From Deltaproteobacteria bacterium (GTDB lineage Bacteria; Desulfobacterota; Deferrimicrobia; Deferrimicrobiales; Deferrimicrobiaceae), in the NCBI GenBank assembly GCA_016220005.1, contig JACRIV010000022.1, forward strand, positions 1-51,553: DNA of 51,553 nt. Reading direction: 5' to 3'. Under the pieces are notes generated by a model. That model had not been told where the DNA came from. It was given only the letters and a program-made list of their open reading frames with translations, and searched no databases. The translations under genes and the position numbers were made by a program. Of this stretch, positions 32,760-42,902 are shown in pieces (positions within the stretch are counted from its first letter, which is position 1; every line of letters starts with the position of its first letter).

Positions 32760-34436
32760 TTGTCCTCGCTCCCCGTCGGAGGGCGGGGGGAGGAGGCGCC
32801 CGGCGGGCGCAACCTCCTGCTGGTGCGAACCGGGATCACCTTTGCGCTTCTGGCCTCGGTGGTTTCGGTCCACTTCCAGGAGCCCGAGCTCTTCCTGGCC
32901 GGGGGGTTCAAGTACCTCTACGCCGCGGTCGTGCTCTCTTACGGCTGGCTGCTGCTCCGGTTCGCCCTGTGGGGGAGCATGGAGCTCCCCGGTCCGCTCC
33001 CGTTCGTCCAGGCGCTGGTGGACGTGGCGTTCGTCTCGATCATCGTCTTCGCCACGGGCCTCTACGACAGCGTCTTCGCCTTCATGTACGTCGTCATCAT
33101 CCTGCTGGGGAGCCTGGAGCTGTTCCTTAAGGGGGCGATGATCTGGGCGGTCTTCTCCGCGACCTCCTACGTGTCGCTGCTGTACCTCCAGATGAAAGGG
33201 GCAATCGTCCCGCCCGGGGCCGAGGACGTGCACCTGGGGTGGGCACAGTTCCTCCGTCCCACCCTGACCAACTCCATCGGGTTCCTTCTGACCGGGGTGC
33301 TGTCGGGCCTTCTCGGGGAAGACATCCGGAAGACCCGCCAGCGCGTGGAGGCCCAGGAACACGACCTGCGGAAGCTGGAGTCGTTCCACAAGCACGTGGT
33401 CGACAACATCCCTTCCGGGATCCTGACCGCCGACACGCAGGGCCGGGTCAACCTCATCAACAATACGGCTTGCGGCATCCTGGGGGTCGGGATGGAACAG
33501 GTGACCGGAAAGCCGGTCGAGGAGGTCCTCGCCGGGCTGGAGCTCATGGACCCACGGGGCGAGTCGCGGATGCCCCGGCCGGAGATCGTCTTCCGCCGTG
33601 CGGACGGAGCGGAAATCTTCCTCGGCTTTTCCGCATCTCCCCTGAAGGATGCGCGTGGGCGCGTGATCGGAAGGGTCGTGATCTTCCAGGACCTCACACC
33701 GGTGAAGCAGATGGAGGAGCGGGTCCGGATCGCAGACCGTCTCGCCGGCGTGGGCGAGCTCGCGGCGGGGCTTGCCCACGAGATACGGAACCCCCTGACG
33801 TCCATAGCCGGCTCCTCGCAGATGCTCAGGGAGTCGCCCGACCTTCCGGAAGACGCCCGGACGCTCCTGGACATCATCGAGCGGGAGAGTACGCGGCTGA
33901 ACGTGCTCATAACGGACTTCCTCGCCTACACGGGCCCGTCGTTGCGCAACGTGGGCCCCGTGGACATGGCGAACCTGATCGGGGAGGTCGCCGAGGCGGT
34001 CCGCGCGGGAGAGGCGAGGGAGAAGGGGGTGGAGGTTTCGATGCCGCCCCTGGGGACCTTGCTCGTCGAGGGGGATCCCGAGCAGCTGAAGCAGGTCCTG
34101 TGGAACCTGGTGCGGAACGCCGTCCAGGCGACGCCCGCCGGAGGGCACGTCCGGCTGGACCTGTTCCCCCAGGTCCGGCACGGCGAGCGGTATGCGGTGA
34201 CCACGGTGAGCGATACCGGGATCGGGATCGACCCCAAGGTCACAGGGAAGATCTTCAACCCGTTCTTCACCACGAAGGAGGGAGGAACGGGGCTGGGGTT
34301 GGCCATCTCCCAGAGGATCATCCAGATGCATCGGGGGTTCATCGAGGTGCGTTCCATGCCCGGGCACGGGACCATCTTCTCGGTCTTCCTTCCCGAGAGG
34401 GGAGGCATCGCCCATGCAGGCGGCGCCGCTTCCTGA
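32760..34436 (+). CDS. pilS: PilS-like membrane sensor histidine kinase with PAS domain
   Basis: 558 aa. About six hydrophobic segments lie in residues 20-190, followed by a coiled linker, a PAS domain (VVDNIPSGILTADTQGRVN, about 215-320) and a HisKA/HATPase core: phospho-acceptor His340 in LAHEIRNPLTS, N box LVRNAVQAT, G1 DTGIGI, G2 GTGLGLAIS. This is the PilS layout, and the gene follows pilC by three bases. A TTG start is used; no ATG is available. Its NtrC-type partner PilR and the pilin gene, which usually follow, are missing here: the 3' end instead overlaps trmFO by 23 bases. Confidence 0.85.
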   Translation: MSSLPVGGRGEEAPGGRNLLLVRTGITFALLASVVSVHFQEPELFLAGGFKYLYAAVVLSYGWLLLRFALWGSMELPGPLPFVQALVDVAFVSIIVFATGLYDSVFAFMYVVIILLGSLELFLKGAMIWAVFSATSYVSLLYLQMKGAIVPPGAEDVHLGWAQFLRPTLTNSIGFLLTGVLSGLLGEDIRKTRQRVEAQEHDLRKLESFHKHVVDNIPSGILTADTQGRVNLINNTACGILGVGMEQVTGKPVEEVLAGLELMDPRGESRMPRPEIVFRRADGAEIFLGFSASPLKDARGRVIGRVVIFQDLTPVKQMEERVRIADRLAGVGELAAGLAHEIRNPLTSIAGSSQMLRESPDLPEDARTLLDIIERESTRLNVLITDFLAYTGPSLRNVGPVDMANLIGEVAEAVRAGEAREKGVEVSMPPLGTLLVEGDPEQLKQVLWNLVRNAVQATPAGGHVRLDLFPQVRHGERYAVTTVSDTGIGIDPKVTGKIFNPFFTTKEGGTGLGLAISQRIIQMHRGFIEVRSMPGHGTIFSVFLPERGGIAHAGGAAS

Positions 34437-35760
34437 GACGGGCGTCACCGTCGTCGGGGCGGGCCTTGCGGGCTCCGAGGCCGCCCTGGTCCTCTCCGCC
34501 GCGGGGATCCGGGTCGACCTCGTGGAGATGCGCCCCGGCGCCTCCACCCCGGCACACCGGACGGGCTGGTTCGCGGAGCTGGTGTGCAGCAACTCCCTCG
34601 GGTCGGAGGAGCTCGAGTCCGGGAAGGGGCTCCTGAAGGAGGAGCTGCGCCTGCTCGGATCGAACCTCCTGCGCTTGGCGGAGCCCGCCCGGGTCCCCGC
34701 CGGCAAAGCCCTGGCGGTGGACCGGGACGCCTTCGGCAGGGCGGTGACCGCGGCGGTCCTCTCCCGCCCCACCGTCCGGGTGATCGAGCGCGAAGAGACG
34801 TCGATCCCCGACGCGCCGCTGGTCATATTGGCGTGCGGCCCCCTCCCCTCCGAGGCGCTCTCTTCGTCGATCCGTTCCCTGTTGGGAGACGGAGGCTACT
34901 ATTTTTATGACGCCATCTCCCCGATCGTAGACGCCTCCACGATCGACATGGACAGTGGGTTCTTCGCCGATCGTTACGGGGCGGGCGCGAGGGATTACCT
35001 GAACCTTCCGATGACGCGGGAACAGTATGAGGTTTTCCTCTCGGCGCTCCTTTCGGCCCGCGTGGTTCCCCCGAGGGAGTTCGAGGAGGAGCGGTACTTC
35101 GAATCCTGCATGCCGATCGAGACGATCGCCCGCCGGGGGCCCGAGACGCTTCTTTTCGGCCCGATGCGCCCGGTGGGCCTTCGGGACCCGCGCACGGGGA
35201 AGATCCCTCATGCGGTCGTCCAGCTCCGAAAGGAAAACGCGGCGGGGACGATGCTGAACCTCGTCGGCTTCCAGACTAAGCTCGCCTATCCGGAGCAGGA
35301 GCGCGTCTTCTCCCTGATCCCCGGGCTCTCCGGGGCGAAGTTCCTGCGCTACGGATCCGTCCACCGGAACAGCTTCCTCGACGCGCGGCGCCACCTCCAT
35401 CCGTGGCTCGAGTGCCGCCGGCGGCCGGGGCTTTTCTTCGCGGGGCAGATCACCGGGGTGGAAGGGTACGTCGAATCGATCGCCGCGGGGTTCGTCGCAG
35501 CCGTATCGGCGGCGGCGATCGCCGCGGGCGGCGAGCCGCCGCGGTTCCCCGAGGCCTCGATGACCGGCTCGCTCGTTCGCCACATCACCTCGCCCCGGCC
35601 GGGAGACTTCCAGCCGATGAACGCCAACTTCGGCCTCCTCCCCACGTCTGCCCCCGGCAGGAAGCGGGAGCGGAAGGCGAGGCAGGCGGCTGCGGCCCTC
35701 TCCGCAATCGAGGAATTCCGCAGAAGCTTCTTCAAATTTAATCCCTTGTGTGTTACATAA
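34414..35760 (+). CDS. trmFO: Folate-dependent tRNA (uracil-54-C5)-methyltransferase TrmFO
   Basis: 448 aa FAD enzyme making m5U54 in the T loop with methylene-tetrahydrofolate. Seen: FAD-binding VVGAGLAGSEAAL, FAELVCSNSLGS, YFYDAISPIVD, CMPIETIARRG (conserved Cys), FFAGQITGVEGYVESIAAG and NANFGLLP. trmFO-xerC-hslV-hslU is a known conserved order, also seen around codV-clpQ-clpY in Firmicutes. The start overlaps pilS. Confidence 0.95.
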   Translation: MQAAPLPETGVTVVGAGLAGSEAALVLSAAGIRVDLVEMRPGASTPAHRTGWFAELVCSNSLGSEELESGKGLLKEELRLLGSNLLRLAEPARVPAGKALAVDRDAFGRAVTAAVLSRPTVRVIEREETSIPDAPLVILACGPLPSEALSSSIRSLLGDGGYYFYDAISPIVDASTIDMDSGFFADRYGAGARDYLNLPMTREQYEVFLSALLSARVVPPREFEEERYFESCMPIETIARRGPETLLFGPMRPVGLRDPRTGKIPHAVVQLRKENAAGTMLNLVGFQTKLAYPEQERVFSLIPGLSGAKFLRYGSVHRNSFLDARRHLHPWLECRRRPGLFFAGQITGVEGYVESIAAGFVAAVSAAAIAAGGEPPRFPEASMTGSLVRHITSPRPGDFQPMNANFGLLPTSAPGRKRERKARQAAAALSAIEEFRRSFFKFNPLCVT

Positions 35761-35796
35761 ATCTTTTCCTTTCATAAGGAAGGGCGGGTCAAGGAA

Positions 35797-36729
35797 TTGG
35801 GTACTGCTATCGGCCAATTCTCGCAGTTCCTCCTCTCGGAGCGGAACGCCTCCCCGGAGACGGTAAGGGCCTACCTGCGCGAGGTTTCCGACCTGCGCGC
35901 CTTTCTCGCGGAGACGGATGGGAGGGATCCCGAGGCGGGGGGGGGCGGCGGCTGGAAAAGCGTGACCGTGGCGGACCTGCGCCGGTTCTTCTCCGCGAAG
36001 TGCCCCGGCTTGTCGGCTTCAGCGATGGCGAGGAAGATCTCCTCCATCCGGTCGTTCTTCTCCTTTCTCGTCGGCCAGGGGCTGATCCCGGGCAACCCCG
36101 CCGCGGGGATCGGCGCCCCGCGCAGGCAGGCGCGGCTTCCCGGGTTCCTCCCCGTGGACGAGGTGATGGACCTCCTGCGCGCGCTGCCACGGGAAGGGGA
36201 GCGTCAGTTGCGCGACGCCGCGATCCTGGAGCTGCTCTACTCCTCCGGCCTGCGGGTCGGGGAGCTGGTCTCCCTCCGCCGGGAGGACGTCTCCCTCGAG
36301 GAGGGGACCGTGCGGGTGTCCGGGAAGGGGCGCAAGGTCCGGATCGTTCCGGTCGGCGAGAAGGCCCTGCAGGCGATCGGGGAATATCTGGCGTCCCGCG
36401 AATCGCACGGGAATTTTCCGGGGTCTTCCGCACGGGATGGGCTCTTCCGCAATCTCCGGGGAGGAGTCTTGACGGCGCGCAGCGTAAGGCGGATTCTCGA
36501 CGAGGCGCTCAGGCACGCGAAGATCGGCAGGCGCCTCTCCCCGCACGGGCTGCGCCATACCTTCGCCACCCACCTCCTGGAGTCGGGCGCCGATCTGCGG
36601 GCCATCCAGGAGATGCTGGGGCACGCGTCGCTGTCTACGACCCAGCGGTACGCGAGGGTCAACGTGAGCCACCTCGTGCGTGCCTACGAAGCGGCGCACC
36701 CGCTGGCGCGGGGAGGGAGGCGGTCATGA
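35797..36729 (+). CDS. xerC: Tyrosine recombinase XerC
   Basis: 310 aa site-specific recombinase for chromosome-dimer resolution. N-terminal SAM-like core-binding domain ([19 protein letters not shown]) and catalytic domain with Arg153 (SGLRVGEL), Lys177 or Lys180 (GKGRKVR), His250/Arg253 ([12 protein letters not shown]), His276 (LGHAS) and nucleophile Tyr285. All active-site residues are present. TTG start with AAGGAAGGG about 11 bases upstream. Position between trmFO and hslV supports the housekeeping XerC role over a phage integrase. Confidence 0.9.
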   Translation: MGTAIGQFSQFLLSERNASPETVRAYLREVSDLRAFLAETDGRDPEAGGGGGWKSVTVADLRRFFSAKCPGLSASAMARKISSIRSFFSFLVGQGLIPGNPAAGIGAPRRQARLPGFLPVDEVMDLLRALPREGERQLRDAAILELLYSSGLRVGELVSLRREDVSLEEGTVRVSGKGRKVRIVPVGEKALQAIGEYLASRESHGNFPGSSARDGLFRNLRGGVLTARSVRRILDEALRHAKIGRRLSPHGLRHTFATHLLESGADLRAIQEMLGHASLSTTQRYARVNVSHLVRAYEAAHPLARGGRRS

Positions 36730-37268
36730 CCGGGACGCGGGGAACGACGATCGTGGCTGTGTCCCGCGGCGGGCGCGTCGCGATGGCCGGGGACGGGCAG
36801 GTGACTATGGGGAGCACGATCCTCAAGCACACGGCGCGCAAGATCCGCCGCCTGCACGAGGACCGGGTCCTGGCGGGATTCGCGGGCGCCACCGCGGACG
36901 CCATGACGCTCTTCGAGAAGTTCGAGGGGAAGCTCTCCGAATTCCGCGGCAATCTCCGGCGGTCGGCGGTCGAGCTTGCGAAGGAGTGGAGGACGGACAG
37001 GGTGCTGCGGCGGCTCGACGCCGTGATGGTCGTGACGGACGGACGGGACCTGATGCTCCTCTCCGGAAGCGGGGACGTCGTGGAGCCCGACGACGGGGTG
37101 ATCGGTGTGGGTTCCGGGGGCCCCTTCGCCCTTGCGGCGGCGCGCGCCATGCTGCTGCACACTGACAGGCCGGCCTTGGAGATCGCCCGCGAGGCGCTTC
37201 GGATCGCCTCCGAGATCTGCATTTACACAAACGCGAACGTGGCGGCCGAGGAGATCGCGGCGCCATGA
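36726..37268 (+). CDS. hslV: ATP-dependent protease peptidase subunit HslV (ClpQ)
   Basis: 180 aa. The precursor MTGTRG is removed to expose the N-terminal nucleophile Thr7 in [16 protein letters not shown] and the [13 protein letters not shown] segment are typical. It forms the proteolytic double ring with HslU. The ATG overlaps the xerC stop (ATGA), and its own stop overlaps the hslU start in the same way, so xerC-hslV-hslU are likely coupled in translation. Confidence 0.95.
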   Translation: MTGTRGTTIVAVSRGGRVAMAGDGQVTMGSTILKHTARKIRRLHEDRVLAGFAGATADAMTLFEKFEGKLSEFRGNLRRSAVELAKEWRTDRVLRRLDAVMVVTDGRDLMLLSGSGDVVEPDDGVIGVGSGGPFALAAARAMLLHTDRPALEIAREALRIASEICIYTNANVAAEEIAAP

Positions 37269-38647
37269 GGCGGGGACCGAAGGAAGCGCCGGGGGGCCGC
37301 ACGCTCATCCCCAGGGAGATCGTGGCGGAGCTTTCCCGCCACATCGTCGGGCAGCAGAAGGCCAAGCGCGCCGTGGCGATCGCGCTCCGGAACCGCTGGC
37401 GCAGGCTGCAGGTGCCGGACGAGCTGCGGGAGGAGATCGCGCCGAAGAACATCATCATGGTGGGCCCCACCGGCGTGGGGAAGACCGAGATCGCGCGGCG
37501 GCTCTCGCGGCTGGCCCAGGCGCCGTTCATCAAGGTCGAGGCGTCCAAGTTCACCGAGGTAGGGTACGTGGGCCGCGACGTGGAGTCGATCATCCGCGAC
37601 CTGGCCGAGATCGCGGTGCACATGGTCCGGATGGAGGAGATGGAACGGGTGGCCGAGAAGGCCCGCGCGAGCGCGGAGGAGCGGCTCCTGGACCTGCTGC
37701 TCCCCCCGAGGCCGGGGCGTCATGTGGAGGCTCAACCGGCAGCGGCGGATTCCGCCGCTTCGGAGTCGCGCGAAAGGCTGCGCGCGATGCTCAGGGAGGG
37801 AAAGCTCTCGGACGGGACGGTCGAGATCGAGGTCCGGGAGAGCGCCGTCCCCGCCATCGACCTGATCGGCATCTCGGGCGGCGGCGGGGTGGAGGGGCTC
37901 GAGGGGAACCTCCAGGAGATGCTCGGAAACCTCTTCCCGAAGAAGGTGCGAAGGAAGCGGATGCGCGTCCCGGAGGCGCTCTCCTTCCTCGAGAAGGAGG
38001 AAGCCGCCCGGATGGTCGACATGGACCGGGTGAAGCAGCTGGCGATCGAGCGGACGGAGCAGGCGGGGATCGTCTTCCTCGACGAGATCGACAAGATCGC
38101 GGGGCGGGAATCGACGGCGGGACCGGATGTTTCGCGCCAGGGAGTGCAGCGCGACCTGCTCCCGATCGTGGAGGGCTCGAACGTGAACACGAAATACGGG
38201 ATGGTCCGCACCGACCACATCCTTTTCATCGCGGCGGGCGCGTTCCACATGTCGAAGCCTTCCGACCTCATCCCGGAGCTCCAGGGCAGGTTCCCTATCC
38301 GGGTGGAGCTGGATTCGCTCTCGAAGGTGGACTTCGTGCGGATCCTGACGGAGCCGCACGGCGCGCTTACCCGCCAATATGCGGAGCTGCTGAAGGCCGA
38401 AGGGGTGACGCTTACGTTCGCCCCGGAGGCTGTGGAACGGATCGCGGAGATGGCCTGCGAGGTGAACGACCGGACGGAGAACATCGGCGCCAGGCGCCTC
38501 TACACGATCATGGAGAAGCTGCTGGAGGACCTCCTGTTCTCGGCTCCGGAAATCGGCGGCCAGGAGATCGTGATCCGGAGGCCTTACGTGGACGAGAAGC
38601 TTTCGGACATCGTGCGGGACGTGGACTTGAGCCGGTACATCCTGTAA
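37265..38647 (+). CDS. hslU: HslU (ClpY) ATPase subunit of the HslVU protease
   Basis: 460 aa AAA+ unfoldase. Seen: [20 protein letters not shown] start of the family, Walker [10 protein letters not shown] (67-75), pore motif [10 protein letters not shown], an intermediate domain (about 110-240), Walker [10 protein letters not shown], sensor [18 protein letters not shown] and the C-terminal DLSRYIL that docks into HslV. Complete and of usual length. Together with HslV it degrades misfolded and regulatory proteins. Confidence 0.95.
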   Translation: MRRGPKEAPGGRTLIPREIVAELSRHIVGQQKAKRAVAIALRNRWRRLQVPDELREEIAPKNIIMVGPTGVGKTEIARRLSRLAQAPFIKVEASKFTEVGYVGRDVESIIRDLAEIAVHMVRMEEMERVAEKARASAEERLLDLLLPPRPGRHVEAQPAAADSAASESRERLRAMLREGKLSDGTVEIEVRESAVPAIDLIGISGGGGVEGLEGNLQEMLGNLFPKKVRRKRMRVPEALSFLEKEEAARMVDMDRVKQLAIERTEQAGIVFLDEIDKIAGRESTAGPDVSRQGVQRDLLPIVEGSNVNTKYGMVRTDHILFIAAGAFHMSKPSDLIPELQGRFPIRVELDSLSKVDFVRILTEPHGALTRQYAELLKAEGVTLTFAPEAVERIAEMACEVNDRTENIGARRLYTIMEKLLEDLLFSAPEIGGQEIVIRRPYVDEKLSDIVRDVDLSRYIL

Positions 38648-38660
38648 GCCGCAGGGCGGG

Positions 38661-39551
38661 ATGAGGGGGATGAAAGGATACATCCAGAAGGCCGAGACGC
38701 TCATCGAGGCGCTGCCGTACATCCGGGAGTTCTACGGGAAAACGGTGGTCGTCAAATACGGCGGGGCGGCGATGGCGGGCGAGGAGCGGATGGCCTCGTT
38801 CGCCGAGGACGTCGTCCTCCTCCAGTACGTGGGGCTGCGGCCGGTCGTCGTGCACGGGGGCGGTCCGCAGATCGACCGCCTGCTCGCGAAGCTCTCGATC
38901 CCCTCGGAGAGGAAGGAGGGGCTGCGGGTCACCTCTCCGGACGCGATGGAAGTGGTGGAGATGGTGCTGGGCGGGACCGTCAACAAGAAGATCGTGGCGC
39001 TCATCAACCGGTTCGGCGGGAAGGCGGTCGGCCTCACGGGGAAGGACGGCGGTCTGATCCAGGCGAGGAAGTATTCCGCCCCCGGGCGCGGCGGGGCTCC
39101 GCTCGACCTGGGGCTCGTGGGGGAGGTGACGGGCGTCAACCCCGACGTGCTCCGGACCCTGGAGCGCGACGGCTTCGTGCCGGTCATCGCGCCGATCGGT
39201 GTGGGGAGCGACGGAGACGCGTACAACATCAACGGGGACACTGCAGCGGCCGAGGTCGCGGCGGCCCTGTCCGCGGAGAAGCTCATCCTCCTTACGGACG
39301 TTGCGGGGGTCCTGGACGGGGAAGGAAAGCTGGTTTCCACCATGACGATCGACGCCGCGGCCGATGCGATGCGGGAGGGGGCGATCACCGGGGGGATGAT
39401 CCCCAAGGTGGAATGCGGGCTGACAGCTCTCCGGAAGGGCGTGAGGAAGGTCCACATCCTGGACGGGCGAGTCCCCCACAGTGTCCTTCTCGAAATATTC
39501 ACCGACGCCGGGATCGGCACGGAGATCACCCGGACGTCGGCGGAAGGATAG
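38661..39551 (+). CDS. argB: Acetylglutamate kinase
   Basis: 296 aa amino-acid kinase phosphorylating N-acetylglutamate. Seen: VVKYGGAAM, VVVHGGGPQID, the sugar/phosphate loop GLTGKDGGLIQARK, and NINGDTAAAEVAAAL. An alternative ATG lies three codons in. It is the first of the arginine genes; argC and argJ/argA are not in the window. An N-terminal helix (YIQKAETLIEALPYI) resembles that of arginine-inhibited forms, so feedback inhibition is plausible. Confidence 0.95.
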   Translation: MRGMKGYIQKAETLIEALPYIREFYGKTVVVKYGGAAMAGEERMASFAEDVVLLQYVGLRPVVVHGGGPQIDRLLAKLSIPSERKEGLRVTSPDAMEVVEMVLGGTVNKKIVALINRFGGKAVGLTGKDGGLIQARKYSAPGRGGAPLDLGLVGEVTGVNPDVLRTLERDGFVPVIAPIGVGSDGDAYNINGDTAAAEVAAALSAEKLILLTDVAGVLDGEGKLVSTMTIDAAADAMREGAITGGMIPKVECGLTALRKGVRKVHILDGRVPHSVLLEIFTDAGIGTEITRTSAEG

Positions 39552-39557
39552 GAGCGG

Positions 39558-40757
39558 ATGCTCTCGAACGACATCGTGGCCTTGACTGCGAAATACCAGA
39601 TGCGGAACTACTCGCGCTTCCCCGTCGTCTTCGTGCGCGGAGAGGGGGCGCGGCTTTTCGATGCGGAAGGGAGGGAGTACCTGGACCTCCTCGGCGGCAT
39701 CGCCGTGGCGATCATCGGGCACGCCCATCCCGCCGTCTCCCGGGCCGTCGCGCTCCAGGTGAAGAACCTGGTTCACGTCTCCAACCTCTTCCACGTGCCG
39801 GTCCAGTCGGAGCTGGGGAGGATCGTCTCGGAGTCCACCATCGGGGGCCGGGTCTTCTTCTGCAACAGCGGGACCGAGGCCAACGAGGCGGCGATCAAGC
39901 TCGCCCGGAAATGGGCGGCGGACGGGGGCAAGCGGGGGGCGTACGAGATCGTGGTGGCGGAAGGGTCGTTCCACGGCCGTACGTACGGCGGGCTCTCCGC
40001 CACGGCGCAGCCCAAGTACCACGTGGGGTTCGAGCCGATGCTCCCCGGGTTCCGCACGGTTCCGTTCGGCGATGTCGCGGCGCTCGAGGACGCATTGACG
40101 GAGAGCACCTGCGCGCTTCTCATCGAGCCCATACAGGGGGAAAGCGGGGTGCGGATGCACCCGCCGGGGTACCTAAAGGAGGCCGAGCGGCTGTGCCGGC
40201 AGACCGGGACCCTCCTCATGGTCGACGAGATCCAGACGGCGCTCGGCCGCACCGGGGCGATGCTCGCGAGCAGCAGGTTCGGCATCTCTCCCGACGTCGT
40301 CACCCTGGCGAAGGGGCTGGCGAACGGCCTGCCCCTCGGGGCCGTGGTCGCGCGCGAGGACGTGGCCGCCGCATTCGGACCCGGCTCCCACGGGAGCACC
40401 TTCGGCGGGAACCCCGTCTGCTGCGCCGCGGCGAAGGCGGTCTTCGAGACGATCGGCGCGCCGGGTTTCTGCGACGAGGTCCTGCGGATGGGCGACATCC
40501 TCAGGGAAGGGCTCTCCGAGATCGCGTCCCGGCGGACCGACGTGCGGAAGATCCGGGGGCTGGGCCTCATGCTCGCCATGGAGATGGAAGGGGAGACGAA
40601 GGAGATCGCGGGCCGGTGCCTGGAGAACGGGCTTGTCGTGGGAAGCGTGGCGGGGAACGTGCTCCGTTTCCTTCCGCCCCTGACGATCACGGCGGGGGAG
40701 ATCCGGCACGGGCTGGCGATCCTGCGCGACTCCCTCCCCGCGGGAGGGAGGAAGTGA
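39558..40757 (+). CDS. argD: Acetylornithine aminotransferase
   Basis: 399 aa class III aminotransferase. Seen: YLDLLGGIAVAIIGHAHP, FFCNSGTEANEAAIKLAR, LIEPIQGESGV, VDEIQTALGRTG, PLP lysine Lys252 in TLAKGLANG and the GSHGSTFGGNPV loop. It could also serve as succinyl-DAP aminotransferase in some bacteria, but dapL at 49.2 kb makes that unnecessary here. Six bases after argB; its stop overlaps the GTG of argF. Confidence 0.95.
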   Translation: MLSNDIVALTAKYQMRNYSRFPVVFVRGEGARLFDAEGREYLDLLGGIAVAIIGHAHPAVSRAVALQVKNLVHVSNLFHVPVQSELGRIVSESTIGGRVFFCNSGTEANEAAIKLARKWAADGGKRGAYEIVVAEGSFHGRTYGGLSATAQPKYHVGFEPMLPGFRTVPFGDVAALEDALTESTCALLIEPIQGESGVRMHPPGYLKEAERLCRQTGTLLMVDEIQTALGRTGAMLASSRFGISPDVVTLAKGLANGLPLGAVVAREDVAAAFGPGSHGSTFGGNPVCCAAAKAVFETIGAPGFCDEVLRMGDILREGLSEIASRRTDVRKIRGLGLMLAMEMEGETKEIAGRCLENGLVVGSVAGNVLRFLPPLTITAGEIRHGLAILRDSLPAGGRK

Positions 40758-41668
40758 AGAAGGACTTCCTCCGGATCCTGGACCTGTCCGACAGGGAGCT
40801 CCTCTCCCTCCTGGCTGCCGGGCAGGCGTGGAAGCGCCGGGGCGCGCGGCGCGGGGCGCCGCGACCGCTCCTGGGGAAGACGTTGGCGATGATCTTCCAG
40901 AAAGCGTCCACGCGGACCCGGGTGTCTTTCGAGGTCGGGATGGCCCGCCTGGGCGGGCATGCCCTTTTTCTCTCCCCCGCGGATACGCAGATCGGGCGCG
41001 GAGAGCCGGTCCGCGACACCGCCCGGGTCCTCTCCCGGTACGTGGACGGGATCATGATCCGGACCTTCGAGCAGGAGACGGTGGAGGAGATGGCATCGCA
41101 CGCGGCCGTCCCGGTCATCAACGGCCTGACCGACAGCCACCACCCGTGTCAGGTCCTTGCCGACCTGATGACGGCGAAGGAGCGCGGGTTCGACCTCCGC
41201 CGGATGAAGGTGGCTTTCATCGGGGACGGCAACAATGTGGCCAATTCCTGGGTCGAGGCGGCGAATCTCTTGGGCTTCTCCCTCCGCCTGGCATGCCCGA
41301 AAGGATTCGAGCCGGACGCAGGGGTAATGCGGGAGGCCGAAGGCCTGGGGAGGGGGGACGTGCGCATCGTCCGCGACCCGGCGGAGGCGGCGCGGGACGC
41401 CCACATCCTGTACACGGACGTCTGGACGAGCATGGGGCAGGAGAAGGAGCGTCGGCGACGCCTTGCGGCGTTCCGCGGATACCGCATCGACGCCTCCCTT
41501 CTTTCGGCGGCCGCGAAAGGCGCGATCGTCATGCACTGCCTGCCCGCCCATCGCGGGGAGGAGATCACGGATGAGGTGATGGAGGGGCCGCGGTCCGCCG
41601 TGTTCGACGAGGCGGAAAACAGGATGCACGTCCAGATGGCCCTTCTCTCGAAGCTCATCCCACATTAA
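40754..41668 (+). CDS. argF: Ornithine carbamoyltransferase
   Basis: 304 aa. Carbamoyl phosphate site STRTR, DSHHPCQVLADL (HPCQ), ornithine loop HCLPAHRGEE and VWTSMGQE are all present, which separates it from aspartate carbamoyltransferase and from acetylornithine transcarbamylases. GTG start overlapping the argD stop (GTGA), with GGGAGGGAGG upstream, suggesting translational coupling. Confidence 0.95.
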   Translation: MKKDFLRILDLSDRELLSLLAAGQAWKRRGARRGAPRPLLGKTLAMIFQKASTRTRVSFEVGMARLGGHALFLSPADTQIGRGEPVRDTARVLSRYVDGIMIRTFEQETVEEMASHAAVPVINGLTDSHHPCQVLADLMTAKERGFDLRRMKVAFIGDGNNVANSWVEAANLLGFSLRLACPKGFEPDAGVMREAEGLGRGDVRIVRDPAEAARDAHILYTDVWTSMGQEKERRRRLAAFRGYRIDASLLSAAAKGAIVMHCLPAHRGEEITDEVMEGPRSAVFDEAENRMHVQMALLSKLIPH

Positions 41669-41686
41669 CCGACGGAGGGATCCACA

Positions 41687-42895
41687 TTGGAAAAGGTCAG
41701 GAAGGTGGTGCTCGCGTATTCCGGAGGGCTCGACACCTCGGTCATCCTGCGGTGGCTGATCGAAAAGTACGGCTGCGAGGTGATCGCCTTCGTGGCCGAC
41801 TTGGGACAGGGGGAGGAGCTAGGCGCCGTCCGCGCGAAGGCGAAGAGGACCGGCGCATCGAAGGTGTACGTGGAGGACGTCAAGGACGAGTTCGTCCGCG
41901 ACTTCATCTTCCCGTCCCTCATGGCCAACGCGGTCTACGAAGGGTCCTACCTCCTGGGTACCTCCATCGCCCGCCCCCTCATCGCGAAGAAGCAGATCGA
42001 AGTGGTGCGGAAGGAGAAGGCCGAGGCCGTTTCCCACGGCGCCACCGGCAAGGGGAACGACCAGGTGCGGTTCGAGCTCACCTATTACGCCCTCATGCCC
42101 GGGATCCGCGTGATCGTGCCCTGGCGGGAATGGGAGTTCTCCTCCCGTACCGACCTCGTGAACTACGCCAGGAAGCACGGCATTCCCACGCCGGTCACCG
42201 CGAAGAAGCCGTACTCCAGCGACCGGAACCTGATGCACATCAGCTTCGAGGGCGGGATCCTCGAGGACCCCTGGGCGGAGCCGCCCGAGGACATGTTCGT
42301 GTTGACGCGGTCCCCGGAGAAAGCTCCCGGCAAGCCCGTTTACGTGGAGGTGGACTTCGTCCGCGGAATCCCGACCGCAGTCGACGGGAAGAAGATGGGC
42401 CCCGCCAGGCTGTTGGCCCACCTGAACCGGATCGGGGGGATCCACGGGATCGGGCGGGTGGACCTGGTGGAGAACCGCTACGTGGGGATGAAGTCGCACG
42501 GGGTTTACGAGACGCCGGGCGGGACGATCCTCCACGTTGCGCACCGGGCGGTCGAGTCGATCACCCTGGACCGGGAGGTGATGCACCTGCGGGACTCGCT
42601 GATCCCGAAGTTCGCGGAGCTTATCTACTACGGCTACTGGTATTCGCCGGAGATGGAACTGCTCAAGACGACGGTCGAGAAGACGCAGGATAACGTGACC
42701 GGCACGGCGCGGCTCAAGCTGTACAAGGGGAACTGCATGGTCGTCGGGCGGAAGAGCCCGGTCTCCCTCTACCGGACCGATTTCGCCACCTTCGAGAAGG
42801 AGACCGTGTTCAACCAGGCGGACGCCACCGGGTTCATCAAGATCAACGCGCTGCGCCTGAAGATCCGCTCGATGCTCAAGAACGGGAAAGGTTAG
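41687..42895 (+). CDS. argG: Argininosuccinate synthase
   Basis: 402 aa. ATP pyrophosphatase loop [36 protein letters not shown] and [11 protein letters not shown](F)EGG follow family order. TTG start with GGAGGGA about seven bases upstream. It joins citrulline and aspartate using ATP. It lies between argF and argH in the usual order. Confidence 0.95.
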   Translation: MEKVRKVVLAYSGGLDTSVILRWLIEKYGCEVIAFVADLGQGEELGAVRAKAKRTGASKVYVEDVKDEFVRDFIFPSLMANAVYEGSYLLGTSIARPLIAKKQIEVVRKEKAEAVSHGATGKGNDQVRFELTYYALMPGIRVIVPWREWEFSSRTDLVNYARKHGIPTPVTAKKPYSSDRNLMHISFEGGILEDPWAEPPEDMFVLTRSPEKAPGKPVYVEVDFVRGIPTAVDGKKMGPARLLAHLNRIGGIHGIGRVDLVENRYVGMKSHGVYETPGGTILHVAHRAVESITLDREVMHLRDSLIPKFAELIYYGYWYSPEMELLKTTVEKTQDNVTGTARLKLYKGNCMVVGRKSPVSLYRTDFATFEKETVFNQADATGFIKINALRLKIRSMLKNGKG

Positions 42896-42902
42896 GGAGG
42901 AG

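Noticed and set aside
28683-34826. A 2047-codon open frame on the minus strand across the pilus genes
   Set aside because: It is antisense to pilB, pilT, pilC and pilS, all of which have complete family motifs. Its translation is low-complexity, rich in Arg, Asp, His and Leu, as expected of a stop-poor shadow frame in GC-rich DNA.
35797-36729. Phage or integron integrase marking a genomic island
   Set aside because: The conserved trmFO-xerC-hslV-hslU order and the normal XerC length argue for the housekeeping recombinase; no att site or phage genes are seen.
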